Counted from the stretch's first letter, positions 17,541-26,786 are shown. The stretch is 64,000 bases of DNA from CAVXFS01 sp963761115 (GCA_963761115.1 CAVXFS010000003.1:62001-126000); one strand, 5' to 3'. Made by a program: numbers and translations. The notes: generated by a model not told the origin, from the sequence alone.

Positions 17541-18808
17541 TCTGGAATTTCTTCGAGTTCGATCGCCGCCGCCAGCAACGCCAGCCTGGCCACCACGCCG
17601 TAGGCATAGAAACGGTTGGGCACGTCATCCGGCGCGCGCGCGGGATTGGGCAGCGTGCAGCTGGCCTCGAACGCCAGCGGTACGAAGTGCATGCCGGGCG
17701 CATTCAGGTTCTCGTCGGTGCTGCGTCCGGTATGCACGCGGTAAAATCCACCCACCACGAAATGGTCCACCATGTAGACCACCGGCTCGGCCACCGCTTC
17801 GTTGATCAGTTCGAAGGTATACACGCCTTCCTGCACCAGCACCTCATGTACCTCCAGCCCTTCCTTGCCCACGGCCATCTTGTTGCGCTGCTTGCGGTTG
17901 AGGTCGCGCACCTCGCTCGCATCCTTCACCGTCATGATGCCCATGCCATAGGTGCCGGCGTCGGCCTTGACGATCACGAAGGGCGCTTCCTTCACGCCGT
18001 ATTCGGCATATTTCACGCGGGTCTTCTGCAGCAGCTCGTCCACCTGCGTGGCCAGACAATCCTCGCCGGCGCGCTGCTGAAAATCCACCTTGCCGCAGGT
18101 AGCAAAATACGGATTGATCAGCCACGGGTCGATGCCGAGCAACTCGGCGAATTCGCCGGCGACCCGGTCATAGGCGGCGAAATGGTGAGACTTGCGCCGC
18201 TTGGTCCAGCCCGCGTGCAGGGGCGGCAGGACATTCTGCTCCAGGTTCTGCAATATCTGTGGTTCGCCGGCGGACAGGTCGTTGTTGAGCAGCACCACGC
18301 AGGGATCGAAACCTGCCACGGCCAGGCGGTTGCCGACACGCTGCAATGGCTCCAGCGTGAGCGTGGCACCGTTGGGCAAATGCAGCGTCGTCGGTTCGAC
18401 GATCTCCGGCAGCAGGCTGCCGATATGCACATTCAATCCGGCCTGCTTGAGAATCAGGGTCAGCTGCGCTACGTTTTGCAAATAGAACTGGTTGCGCGTG
18501 TGGTTCTCCGGCACCAGCAATACACCGCGCGCTTCCGGACAGATCTTTTCGATCGCGCTCTGCGCCGCCTGCACGCACAGCGGCAGGAAATCCGGGTTGA
18601 GGTTGTTGAAGCCGCCGGGAAACAGGTTGGTGTCCACCGGCGCCAGCTTGAAGCCGGCGTTGCGCAGGTCCACCGAAGTGTAGAACGGGATGGTATGTTC
18701 CGGCCACTGGGTACGGAACCAGTGCTCGATGGTGGGCTGCATGTCGAGCATGCGACGCTCGAGATCGAGCAGCGGACCGGTCAATGCGGTAGCGAGATGG
18801 GGAACCAT
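17537..18808 (-). CDS. gshA: Glutamate-cysteine ligase, Thiobacillus/betaproteobacterial type
   Basis: 423 residues. First step of glutathione synthesis. Seen: YTSVDLRNAGFKLAPVDTNL, NNLNPDFLPL, LVPENHTRN, the INPYFATCGKVDFQQRAGED segment and VIVKADAGTYGMGIMTV. This matches the separate GshA family found in acidithiobacilli and betaproteobacteria, not the E. coli type. It heads the leftward run toward apbE and the PTS genes. A glutathione synthetase is not visible in this window. Confidence 0.92.
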   Translation of the reverse strand: MVPHLATALTGPLLDLERRMLDMQPTIEHWFRTQWPEHTIPFYTSVDLRNAGFKLAPVDTNLFPGGFNNLNPDFLPLCVQAAQSAIEKICPEARGVLLVPENHTRNQFYLQNVAQLTLILKQAGLNVHIGSLLPEIVEPTTLHLPNGATLTLEPLQRVGNRLAVAGFDPCVVLLNNDLSAGEPQILQNLEQNVLPPLHAGWTKRRKSHHFAAYDRVAGEFAELLGIDPWLINPYFATCGKVDFQQRAGEDCLATQVDELLQKTRVKYAEYGVKEAPFVIVKADAGTYGMGIMTVKDASEVRDLNRKQRNKMAVGKEGLEVHEVLVQEGVYTFELINEAVAEPVVYMVDHFVVGGFYRVHTGRSTDENLNAPGMHFVPLAFEASCTLPNPARAPDDVPNRFYAYGVVARLALLAAAIELEEIPE

Positions 18809-18868
18809 GATTAGCCTGCAATATTGGGTGCGGCCATTTTAGCCGATAATGCCGCCTCTCCCCGCATG

Positions 18869-18892
18869 AAAACGCCCGCGATCGCGGGCGTT
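18869..18892 (-). terminator. Rho-independent terminator of the secreted-protein gene at 18918
   Basis: A perfect GC-rich inverted repeat at 18871-18892 (arms ACGCCCG and CGGGCGT) followed on the minus strand by a short TTTT. It lies 26 bases beyond the stop at 18918 and before gshA, so it separates the two minus-strand genes. Confidence 0.8.
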
Positions 18893-18917
18893 CCTCAAGC
18901 TGATGCGAATGAAGCCG

Positions 18918-20006
18918 CTACCGTGCCGACTTGATCTTGTCGCCGATCAGGCTGGCCAGTTTGCCGATCTGGGCATTGGCTTGAGCCTGGAATGCTGCGT
19001 TGTCCACGTCAGCCTCATAGCTGCCTGATTCGATGGAACTGCCTACACCTCCACTGAGTGCCGACAGCAAGCCAACCACGTTGGCGATACCGACGCCCAC
19101 TTTTGAACCCGTTGTCGTCACGTCCCGGATAGAACATATGGGCTTGTCGCCGAATTGCGGCGCGTTCAATTGCACCCGGCTGATATCCTTGGGCATGGTG
19201 AATTCCGTGCCGTTGGGCAATTTCGCGCTCTCGAAATTGGAGAACAATTCTATCCCCGTGACCTGCGGCGTAACCGTCGGCGAAGCGGTGGCGATCGTGA
19301 GCACCGGCACGAATTCGACCTTGGCCGAGGCGGTGTCGTAGTCTCCGATGACCGTGCTGGCTTCCGTTTCAAAGGTGCCGAACATCACATTCACGGTTAC
19401 CCGCGCAGTGGCCACGCCATCCATGCTGTCAGACAACGACTGCGCCACCTTTCCTTCCAGGCTGCCGTTCATGTTGGCCACGCCAAGAAAGAAACTGCCA
19501 TCTGGATCTATCTTGCCGGTGGGATCGTAGACCTTCATGCCGGTCGGCGCGACAGAAATCATATCATCGTCGCGTACTGCGGAAGTGCTGCCATTGATCT
19601 TCCTGTACGGCTCGCTGTCGAGGACCTGCTGCATCGGGACCAACTCCAGGCCGCTTGCGGTCAACGATTGCTCGAAGGTCCGATAGGCGTCATCCGCGAT
19701 CTTCTGCAGCATATCCACGTCGGGTGTTTTCCATTCGACGGACATCCTGGATTTCGCGTTGGATTTGTTGCTGGAGAACAGTCCGCGCTTGGACGCGGCC
19801 GACTTGTTTGCCTTGACATGGAATATGACCGTGAACGAAGGGATCACGACACGCTTGATGTCGTTGCTCTTGATGTATTTCAGGTTCTCTTCCGTGATCG
19901 GCTGTTCCGTTCCGCCGAACAGCCCGGCCTGTGCCGATGCGGGTACAAAGTTGAGCAGCATGGCAGCGAATACCGGCAAAGCACGTGCAACGATAGATGG
20001 ATACAC
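18918..20006 (-). CDS. Secreted protein of unknown function
   Basis: 362 residues, unrecognised. Seen: a signal peptide (hydrophobic stretch to about residue 26, ending VPASAQAG), then a mixed alpha/beta region with GLFGGTEQPITEENL, KRVVIPSFTVIF, DDMISVAPTGMKVYDPTG, a GVANMNGSLEGKVAQSL block, and a small-residue-rich GVGIANVVGLLSALSGGVGSS segment near 310-330. The start is GTG 20006 because AAAAGGAGAG lies just upstream; longer frames lack a site. It is divergent from the ABC-F gene and has its own terminator. It may be periplasmic or outer-membrane associated. Confidence 0.7.
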   Translation of the reverse strand: MYPSIVARALPVFAAMLLNFVPASAQAGLFGGTEQPITEENLKYIKSNDIKRVVIPSFTVIFHVKANKSAASKRGLFSSNKSNAKSRMSVEWKTPDVDMLQKIADDAYRTFEQSLTASGLELVPMQQVLDSEPYRKINGSTSAVRDDDMISVAPTGMKVYDPTGKIDPDGSFFLGVANMNGSLEGKVAQSLSDSMDGVATARVTVNVMFGTFETEASTVIGDYDTASAKVEFVPVLTIATASPTVTPQVTGIELFSNFESAKLPNGTEFTMPKDISRVQLNAPQFGDKPICSIRDVTTTGSKVGVGIANVVGLLSALSGGVGSSIESGSYEADVDNAAFQAQANAQIGKLASLIGDKIKSAR

Positions 20007-20353
20007 GGTTCTCTCCTTTTGACTGGTTGATGATGCCGGCACATTGTCCGGCGACAAGTCGGACACACGATTCAAGCCTCTCCGGCTGCGGCAATCGCGT
20101 TGAATGATACACAAAATCCCGCCTCTCCACATCCGGGACAGAACGTCTGGTTATCACCCAGCCATCGTTGAGCCACAGGCGTTATCCAGGCCATCGAATG
20201 GCCATGATTCACATGCTTCTCCGGCCGGGATCGGGGCCGCATAAATGCGCGTCGAAGCCAGCCGGCTCACGACCCGAAGCAATAACTATCCCGGGTAAAA
20301 AGCCGCGCAGTGTTAAAATCGCAATCCAGAAATTTTCACGTCCGGTTCCTTAC
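20007..20353. other. Intergenic region between the secreted protein and the ABC-F gene
   Basis: 347 bases with divergent genes on both sides and no supported coding region. It holds a short perfect inverted repeat, GGCCAT-CGA-ATGGCC (20189-20203), and a possible -10 (TAAAAT, 20314-20319) 35 bases before the ABC-F start. A similar GTTAAAATC string precedes purU at 25511-25519. Nothing else stands out. Confidence 0.35.
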
Positions 20354-21952
20354 ATGCTTTCCACCGCAAACATCACCATGCAGTTCGGCGCCAAGCCGCT
20401 GTTCGAAAACGTCAGCGTCAAGTTCGGCGACGGCAACCGCTACGGCCTGATCGGCGCCAACGGCTGCGGCAAGTCCACCTTCATGAAGATCCTCGGCCGC
20501 GACCTGGAGCCGACGTCCGGCGAGGTGATGATGGACCGCGGCGAGCGCCTGGGCAAGCTGCGCCAGGACCAGTTCGCCTACGAAGACAGCCGCGTGCTGG
20601 ACGTGGTGATGATGGGTCACGACGAGATGTGGGCGGCGATGCAGGAGCGCGATGCGATCTACGCCGATCCCGATGCCTCGGAAGAGGACTACATGCGCGC
20701 CGCCGACCTCGAGGCGGTGTTCGCCGAATACGACGGCTACACCGCCGAGGCACGCGCCGGCGAATTGCTGTTCGGTGTCGGCATCGCGCAGGAACTGCAC
20801 CAGGGTCCGATGAGCGCCGTTGCGCCCGGCTTCAAGCTGCGCGTGTTGCTGGCGCAGGCACTGTTCTCCGACCCCGACATCCTGCTGCTGGATGAACCGA
20901 CCAACAACCTCGACATCAACACCATTCGCTGGCTGGAAGGCGTGCTCAACGCGCGCAACAGCACCATGGTGATCATCTCGCACGACCGCCATTTCCTTAA
21001 TGGCGTGTGTACCCACATGGCCGACCTCGACTACGGCAAGATCACCGTGTATCCGGGCAACTATAACGATTACATGCTGGCCTCGACCCAGGCGCGGGAA
21101 CAACAAGCTGCGAACAATGCCAAGGCCAAGGAAAAAGTCGCCGAGCTGCGGGCTTTCGTGGCGCGCTTCTCGGCCAACGCATCCAAGGCCAGGCAAGCCA
21201 CCTCGCGCGCGCGCCAGATCGACAAGATCAAGATCGAGGACTTCAAGCCTTCAAGTCGCCAGTATCCGTTCATCCGCTTCGAATACGACGAGCGCGACAA
21301 GCTGCACCGCGTCGCAGTGGAAGTGCAGAAGCTGTCCAAGGGTTTCGACCGCATGCTGTTCTCCAACGTGAACTTCCGCATCGACGCCGGCGAGAAGATC
21401 GCCATCATCGGCCCCAACGGCATCGGCAAGACCACGCTGCTGCGCTGCCTGGCGGGCGACCTTCAGGCTGACACCGGCACCATCAAGTGGACCGACAAGG
21501 CGAAGCTCGGCTACTACGCGCAGGACCATGCCGCCGATTTCGCCGAGGACAAGATCATGATGGACTGGATGACCTATTGGCGCGGGCCGGGCGACGACGA
21601 CCAGGTGGTGCGCGGCACGCTGGGGCGACTGCTGTTCTCCGGCGACGACGTCAAGAAACCGGTGCAGGTGCTGTCCGGCGGTGAGCAGGGACGCATGTTG
21701 TTCGGCAAACTGATGCTGCAAAAGCCCAACGTGCTGCTGATGGACGAGCCGACCAACCACATGGACATGGAATCGATCGAGTCGCTGAATACCGCGCTCG
21801 ACCTGTTCAAGGGCACGCTGATCTTCGTCAGCCACGACCGCGAATTCGTCTCCTCGCTGGCCACGCGCATCATCGAGCTGTCCGACAAGGGCGTCACCGA
21901 TTATCACGGTACCTACGAGGAATATCTGCAAAGCCAGGAGGTCACGGCCTGA
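20354..21952 (+). CDS. ABC-F ATPase, YbiT-like
   Basis: 532 residues, two ATP-binding cassettes and no membrane segments, the ABC-F layout of ribosome-associated translation factors. Seen: Walker A GANGCGKST (34-42) and GPNGIGKTT in the second cassette, signature LSGGEQGRM in the second, DEPTNNLD and DEPTNHMD Walker B regions, and a charged alpha-helical linker between them. The first cassette's signature is degenerate (VAPGFKLR). Start ATG 20354 gives MLSTANITMQFG, the YbiT opening and length (E. coli YbiT is 530). Longer upstream frames are not family sequence. Confidence 0.92.
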   Translation: MLSTANITMQFGAKPLFENVSVKFGDGNRYGLIGANGCGKSTFMKILGRDLEPTSGEVMMDRGERLGKLRQDQFAYEDSRVLDVVMMGHDEMWAAMQERDAIYADPDASEEDYMRAADLEAVFAEYDGYTAEARAGELLFGVGIAQELHQGPMSAVAPGFKLRVLLAQALFSDPDILLLDEPTNNLDINTIRWLEGVLNARNSTMVIISHDRHFLNGVCTHMADLDYGKITVYPGNYNDYMLASTQAREQQAANNAKAKEKVAELRAFVARFSANASKARQATSRARQIDKIKIEDFKPSSRQYPFIRFEYDERDKLHRVAVEVQKLSKGFDRMLFSNVNFRIDAGEKIAIIGPNGIGKTTLLRCLAGDLQADTGTIKWTDKAKLGYYAQDHAADFAEDKIMMDWMTYWRGPGDDDQVVRGTLGRLLFSGDDVKKPVQVLSGGEQGRMLFGKLMLQKPNVLLMDEPTNHMDMESIESLNTALDLFKGTLIFVSHDREFVSSLATRIIELSDKGVTDYHGTYEEYLQSQEVTA

Positions 21953-22064
21953 GCCCCCGCTGATCGACCATCCCGGACCAAACTCCGTAATTCGAGATCG
22001 TTGCAAACCCGCGGGTCCTTTCCGGCCATTGCAGCATGCCAATCGCGGCCCACCCTGAAGCTGA

Positions 22065-22093
22065 CAAAAAAAGGGCACCTTGCGGTGCCCTTT
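22065..22093 (-). terminator. Rho-independent terminator of the TorF porin gene
   Basis: Stem AAAGGGCACC (22070-22079) and GGTGCCCTTT (22084-22093) around loop TTGC, with a run of A on the plus strand (T on the minus) from 22065. It lies about 64 bases past the porin stop, and may also stop ABC-F transcripts. Confidence 0.85.
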
Positions 22094-22156
22094 GAACTCC
22101 GGGGAGGAGAGGAAATCGTATTTGAAAAAGAGATTCCTGCAGCTGCCGGCTTGAAT

Positions 22157-22942
22157 CTATAACGCGCGGCTCAGCGATACGGACACGGTACCCTTGCCCA
22201 AGTCCCGGCCAAAAGCGTTGGTATAGAAGCCGCCGCTGTCAGCATTGGTCTTGGTATACATCAATCCCAGCGAGAATCCACTGAAGTCGGTTGAAACGCC
22301 GACCTTGTAGTCGGTGTAGGTGGCAGTGGTGCCGGCAGCATTCAGTGCATCCGCAGTCGAGCCCCGGTAGGTTTGCCGGCCGGCATGCGCACTCACCGTG
22401 AAACTGGTATCGGGGATCGGATAGCTTGCGCTCAGGTCGACATAGGTCGATCCCCTGGCATCGGCAACGCCAAACAGGTCGCCCAGGCTGTAGGATATCT
22501 TTGCAGTGACGATCGAATAGCCGACCGAACCGTATATCTCATCGGTATCCGGACTGGTGAATCCACCCGGATATGTACCCGGATAGTTATAGCGCAGGTA
22601 ACCCACATCATATGACACGTCGCCGGTCGTGCTGCCCTTGAAACCAAGATAAGTATCCAGTTCCACGCTGGAGTTGATCTGGCCCGGCGATGGCGTAAAG
22701 TAGGTCGCATCTTCTATCCAGCTGATGCTGGATCCCCATACGCCCGCATAAAAACCGCTTGAGTGGGAATAATCAAATCCGCCCTGGATAGCCGGCTTGT
22801 TATTGGTCTGGGAGATGCCTCGAAAAATATAGTCACTCACCAGGCTGACATTTCCCGAAAAACTGTTCGGCGAATCGTCAGCCATCACAGGCATTGCGAA
22901 GAGGGCACCGAGTGCAGCAACGAGCAGTTTGCTTTTTTGCAT
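22157..22942 (-). CDS. TorF-family putative outer-membrane porin
   Basis: 261 residues. Seen: a signal peptide ending VMADD near residue 22, then beta-strand-rich sequence opening FSGNVSLVSDYIFRGISQT and closing with a strand ending in leucine, as for outer-membrane barrels of the TIGR02001/TorF family. Members are often linked to glnK-amtB in betaproteobacteria and are believed to pass small solutes. Start ATG 22942 follows AAGGAAA. A sigma-54 promoter and NtrC-type boxes lie upstream (separate entries), so it is probably nitrogen regulated. The substrate is not known. Confidence 0.88.
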   Translation of the reverse strand: MQKSKLLVAALGALFAMPVMADDSPNSFSGNVSLVSDYIFRGISQTNNKPAIQGGFDYSHSSGFYAGVWGSSISWIEDATYFTPSPGQINSSVELDTYLGFKGSTTGDVSYDVGYLRYNYPGTYPGGFTSPDTDEIYGSVGYSIVTAKISYSLGDLFGVADARGSTYVDLSASYPIPDTSFTVSAHAGRQTYRGSTADALNAAGTTATYTDYKVGVSTDFSGFSLGLMYTKTNADSGGFYTNAFGRDLGKGTVSVSLSRAL

Positions 22943-23004
22943 GTTTTGTTTCCTTTCTTCCCTAATTAAAAAATAATGGATCACGTATCCACTGCCTTGG
23001 TGTT

Positions 23005-23020
23005 AGCAGATTCCATGCCA
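23005..23020 (-). promoter_or_regulatory. Sigma-54 (-24/-12) promoter of the TorF porin
   Basis: Minus-strand TGGCATGGAATCTGCT, with the required GG-N10-GC spacing. It differs at one base from the glnK promoter core. The predicted start is near 22994, giving a leader of about 50 bases before the ATG at 22942. Confidence 0.8.
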
Positions 23021-23082
23021 CCAAGATTTATCGAAATTAAACAGGGCGATGAATTCAATCATCAATGGCGCGTGCAATGCTT

Positions 23083-23099
23083 TGCACCAGACACATGCA
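23083..23099. promoter_or_regulatory. NtrC-type enhancer box 1 of the porin
   Basis: TGCACCAGACACATGCA, close to the NtrC consensus GCAC-N7-GTGC. Centre 23091, about 97 bases upstream of the predicted start, the same distance as in glnK. Confidence 0.65.
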
Positions 23100-23114
23100 G
23101 GTTCACCGTGCCGG

Positions 23115-23131
23115 TGCACATATCGGGCGCA
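23115..23131. promoter_or_regulatory. NtrC-type enhancer box 2 of the porin
   Basis: TGCACATATCGGGCGCA, one mismatch from GCAC-N7-GTGC. Its centre is 32 bases from box 1, the spacing seen between the paired glnK boxes. A third weaker site (23102-23118) lies between them. Confidence 0.6.
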
Positions 23132-23230
23132 CCTTGTCTGGCGGCAATATTTGCTAAACTGCGGCAATCACTGCTGCTGCGGCACGCATCGTGATCCACG
23201 CAAGATTCATCTAGGAATCCCGCTCGCCGA

Positions 23231-24049
23231 ATGGTTTCCATCCCAGCCAGACAATCCATTGGAACGATCGGCATCTTCGATTCCGGCGTTGGTGGTCTCT
23301 CTGTCCTGCGCCATATCCGCCAGGTGTTGCCGTACCAACACCTGATCTATGTCGCCGATTCCGGCCACGTGCCTTACGGCGACAAGCCCGTGACCTACAT
23401 CGAGCAACGTGCACTCGTCCTCACCCGTTTCCTGGTCGAACAGGGCGCAGCTGCCATCGTCATCGCCTGCAACACCGCGACGGCGACGGCGGCAGCAACG
23501 CTGCGCAGCCGCTTCGATATCCCGATCGTGGCGATGGAGCCTGCCGTCAAACCCGCAGTGGCGGCGACACGCAGCGGCGTGGTCGGGATACTGGCGACCA
23601 CCGGCACGCTGGAAAGCGCGCGTTTCGCTGCACTGCTGGAAAGGTATGCGGGCCAGGTCGAGATCGTCACGCAAGGTTGTCCCGGCCTGGTCGAACAAGT
23701 GGAACTGGGAGATCTGGACGGCGTGCGCACTCGCGAACTGGTCGAGCGTTACACCGCACCGTTGCTGGCACGCGGAGCGGACACGCTGATCCTGGGCTGC
23801 ACCCATTATCCTTTCCTGGCACCGCTCATCTCTGAAGTTGTGGGCAGTGACATTACGCTGGTGGATACGGGGGAAGCCGTCGCGCGCCAGTTGCAACGCC
23901 GTATCCAGGGAGAGCATGTTTCTCCTGTCGGCATGGGCGCTTCCGTGCAGATGTTTACCAGCGGGGATGCGACACAGGCATCGGCCATCATGTCGCTGTT
24001 GTGGGGCGAGCAGGTCAGCGCCAGTCGATTGCCGACTGGCGTGCGCTAG
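23231..24049 (+). CDS. murI: Glutamate racemase
   Basis: 272 residues. Makes D-glutamate for peptidoglycan. Seen: GIFDSGVGGLSV near residue 14, VADSGHVPYGDK, the catalytic cysteines in ACNTA (Cys80) and LGCTHYPF (Cys190), and a TGTLES segment. All are at family positions. Start ATG 23231 opens MVSIPARQ. It faces away from the porin and its stop converges with the TAXI gene 5 bases on. Its promoter must lie near the porin's regulatory boxes. Confidence 0.94.
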   Translation: MVSIPARQSIGTIGIFDSGVGGLSVLRHIRQVLPYQHLIYVADSGHVPYGDKPVTYIEQRALVLTRFLVEQGAAAIVIACNTATATAAATLRSRFDIPIVAMEPAVKPAVAATRSGVVGILATTGTLESARFAALLERYAGQVEIVTQGCPGLVEQVELGDLDGVRTRELVERYTAPLLARGADTLILGCTHYPFLAPLISEVVGSDITLVDTGEAVARQLQRRIQGEHVSPVGMGASVQMFTSGDATQASAIMSLLWGEQVSASRLPTGVR

Positions 24050-24054
24050 CGCAT

Positions 24055-25407
24055 CTACTGCTGCGAGTTCAGCGTCAGCCGCTCGCGCACCAGGTTGATG
24101 TGCTGGCGCAACACATAGAACTGGTCGCCGAAGCGCTTCGGTACTTTCATCCGGTTCACCGCCCGTTCGATCTCATCCAGTCGCTTGAGCAGATCGGCCT
24201 GTTCCACCGGTTCATCGGTGGCAAGCAGGCCGCGTTCCAGTTCCAGCAACGCGCCATACCACCTTGACATGCGCGTGCGGATGCGCCAGCGATACAGCGG
24301 CGGCAGGATGCGCAACCCCGGTATCAATACCACCATCACCGGCACCAGCACCACCAGCATGCGGCTGACCAATGTGGCCAGCCAGAACGGCAGGTTGCGA
24401 TACAGGAAACTCTTGCCGGACTGGTAATAGCGGCTGGCATCTTCGCTGATGCGGAACTCGTGTTCCAGCGGCGCGGGGAATTCGCCCTGGCGCTGCAGCA
24501 GGCCGGCGCCGCCATGCACCTCGCGCGCCGTTTCCAGCAACAGGTCGGACAATGCCGGATGCAGGCCGCTGCGGGCGAGCAATTCCACAGTCGGGCCGAC
24601 CAGCGACACATTGTGATCGGGGATATCCTTGCCCAGGTCGATGGAACCTTCCGGCAACTCGATCTTGTTGAGATAGCCGAAGCGCCTGGCATAAGCATCG
24701 GCCTGCGCAAAACTCATCAGATGGATGCCCGGCGCGTGCATCAATTTCCCGATCAATTTCAGTGAAGATGAATCGCCCATCATGAACACGGCGTCGATCT
24801 TGCCTGAGAGCAGTTCGGCGGCGGCATCTTCCGCATCGATGTCCAGCAGAGAGGTAGGGCCGCCGGGCTCAATTCCGTTGGCCTTGAACAATGCCGAAGC
24901 CAGCGCATGCGTGCCGCTGCCGGGCAGGTCGATGGCCAGTCGTTTGCCACTGAACTGCGACAACCTGGTTATCTCCGACTTGCCGTTGTAGAACACCATC
25001 AGCGGCTCGTAGAAGATGCTGCCGAGCGATACCAGCTGGTCCGTGTTCATGTCGCCGATCAGCCCGCCCTGTTTCAGGCCGCCCTGCACAAAGCCGACAT
25101 CGATGTGGTTCGAGGGATCGTTCAAGTTCACCAGGTTTTCCAGCGAGCCTTGCGATGCAACGACTTGCAGTTTCACGCCATTGCGCGCCAGGATGGCACG
25201 ATACTGTTCCGCATCGCGCTGGAACATGCTGCCCTCCGGACCCCCGATCAGGGTGATCGTGTCGGGCGGTGCGGAATCGATGAACCACAATAGCGCGAAC
25301 AGCATCGCCGCCGCCGCCAGCAGGATGGCAAGCAGGCCCAGCACCGGACCGAGTCCCAGTTCTTCCCTGATGGTCTGTATCATCCTGGCAAAAATATTCT
25401 TGCGCAT
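24055..25407 (-). CDS. Orphan TAXI-family solute-binding protein with C-terminal membrane and cytoplasmic regions
   Basis: 450 residues. Seen: an N-terminal membrane helix (about 20-42), a periplasmic TAXI domain with ITLIGGPEGSMFQRD and FVQGGLKQGG, LAIDLPGSGTHALA, then a second hydrophobic stretch (LATLVSRMLVVLVPVMVVLI) near residue 335-355 and an alpha-helical, charged C-terminus of about 90 residues. TAXI proteins normally work with a TRAP permease; none is in the window. The topology suggests a membrane-tethered binding or sensing protein. Start ATG 25407 with GGGG 7 bases upstream; 25437 is an alternative. Confidence 0.85.
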   Translation of the reverse strand: MRKNIFARMIQTIREELGLGPVLGLLAILLAAAAMLFALLWFIDSAPPDTITLIGGPEGSMFQRDAEQYRAILARNGVKLQVVASQGSLENLVNLNDPSNHIDVGFVQGGLKQGGLIGDMNTDQLVSLGSIFYEPLMVFYNGKSEITRLSQFSGKRLAIDLPGSGTHALASALFKANGIEPGGPTSLLDIDAEDAAAELLSGKIDAVFMMGDSSSLKLIGKLMHAPGIHLMSFAQADAYARRFGYLNKIELPEGSIDLGKDIPDHNVSLVGPTVELLARSGLHPALSDLLLETAREVHGGAGLLQRQGEFPAPLEHEFRISEDASRYYQSGKSFLYRNLPFWLATLVSRMLVVLVPVMVVLIPGLRILPPLYRWRIRTRMSRWYGALLELERGLLATDEPVEQADLLKRLDEIERAVNRMKVPKRFGDQFYVLRQHINLVRERLTLNSQQ

Positions 25408-25547
25408 CCTTGTACCCCGGCTTCGTGTATCGTTCATTCAAGCACGGCAGCCCGCAACTGGCAAACGCCGGGCGCCCGTCACACTTCCTGCAGGCGCACC
25501 GGCGTTATCCGTTAAAATCCGTACAACCAGATATAAAGAAGCGCAGC

Positions 25548-26402
25548 ATGCCCACCAGCCGCCGTTACACCCTGACCATCGCCTGCCCGGACCGCTCCGG
25601 CATCATCGCCGCCGTCAGCGGCTTCGTGGCACAGCACCATGGCTGGATCGTCGAGGCCAGCTACCACACCGACCTGGAGGCGCAACGGTTTTTCATGCGT
25701 CAGGAGATCCTTGCCGACTCCTTGCCTTTCGGCATGGACACGTTCAGCGAAAAGTTTTCCGCTCTGGCCGGCGAGTTTGGCATGGACTGGCACATCAGCG
25801 ACTCGGCGCGCAGGAAACGTATCGTGATCCTGGTCAGCAAGCAGGATCATTGCCTGAACGACCTGTTGCACCGCTGGCGCAGTGGGGAATTGCCGGTGGA
25901 TATTCCCTGTGTGATATCCAACCACGACGATCTGCGCAGCTTCGTCGAGTGGCATGGCATACCGTTCCGGCATATCGATTTTGCCGACAAGGCTGCGGCG
26001 TTCGCGGAGATCGAGCGCCTGTTCGATCAGCACCAGGGAGACACGCTGGTGCTGGCGCGCTTCATGCAGATCCTGCCACCCGGATTATGCCGCGACTACG
26101 CGGGTCGGGTGATCAACATCCATCACAGTTTCCTGCCGTCCTTCGCCGGCGCCAGACCCTATCACCAGGCCTACCAGCGCGGCGTGAAACTGATCGGGGC
26201 GACCTGTCACTACGTCACCGAGGAGCTGGATGCGGGACCGATCATCGAGCAGGATACCGTGCGTATCGACCACGGCGACACGGTGGAAGACATGGTGCGC
26301 TACGGCCGCGACATCGAGAAGACGGTACTGGCGCGCGGCCTGCGCTACCACTTGGAAGACCGCGTGCTGGTGTGCGGCAACAAGACCATCGTGTTTCGAT
26401 GA
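25548..26402 (+). CDS. purU: Formyltetrahydrofolate deformylase
   Basis: 284 residues. Hydrolyses 10-formyl-THF to formate and THF, supplying formate and balancing one-carbon pools. Seen: an N-terminal ACT domain (CPDRSGIIAAVSGFVAQH), then a formyltransferase domain with ARFMQILPPGLC, INIHHSFLPSF and the catalytic Asp in EELDAGPIIEQD. Start ATG 25548 gives MPTSRRYTLTIACPD, the family start; a possible -10 TAAAAT lies at 25513-25518. It is divergent from the TAXI gene. Confidence 0.93.
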   Translation: MPTSRRYTLTIACPDRSGIIAAVSGFVAQHHGWIVEASYHTDLEAQRFFMRQEILADSLPFGMDTFSEKFSALAGEFGMDWHISDSARRKRIVILVSKQDHCLNDLLHRWRSGELPVDIPCVISNHDDLRSFVEWHGIPFRHIDFADKAAAFAEIERLFDQHQGDTLVLARFMQILPPGLCRDYAGRVINIHHSFLPSFAGARPYHQAYQRGVKLIGATCHYVTEELDAGPIIEQDTVRIDHGDTVEDMVRYGRDIEKTVLARGLRYHLEDRVLVCGNKTIVFR

Positions 26403-26430
26403 GCGCGGCGCGGCCGCCCTGCGATCCCGG

Positions 26431-26691
26431 CTAGCGCCCCGACCGCACCTGATAGAACTTGATGATCTCCGCCTTCTCTGCGGCACTCGGCGCGGACTTG
26501 TTGTTTTCGCGCATGTGGACCAACATGCGGTCGACCACGGCAGGCCATTCCGCCGCCGAATGCTGGTCCGCAGTCGGTAAACCATGACACTGGGAACAGT
26601 AGTATTTCTCACGGTTGCTCAACGTGGGGTAATTTTCTCCGCAGCCGCTTATGAATAACAGCAACAAGATCGCCATGATGGACTTGTTCAT
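26431..26691 (-). CDS. Small mono-haem cytochrome c lipoprotein
   Basis: 86 residues. Seen: a lipoprotein signal with lipobox ISGC at about residues 14-17, and one haem c motif CSQCH at about 32-36, followed by a helix-rich tail ending KAEIIKFYQVRSGR. The Met ligand may be the M of DRMLVHM near 55-59. The size is small for a cytochrome c and resembles dihaem/monohaem subunits lacking the usual second half. Probably an inner- or outer-membrane-anchored electron carrier. Partner not visible; it converges with purU. Confidence 0.75.
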   Translation of the reverse strand: MNKSIMAILLLLFISGCGENYPTLSNREKYYCSQCHGLPTADQHSAAEWPAVVDRMLVHMRENNKSAPSAAEKAEIIKFYQVRSGR

Positions 26692-26786
26692 TTTTCTTCC
26701 CCGTTATAACTGAAATGGTCTGGCCGCACATGATATGCCGGCCCGCTGCAGGCACAAATAGTAATCGATTATTCTTACGCTATCCT

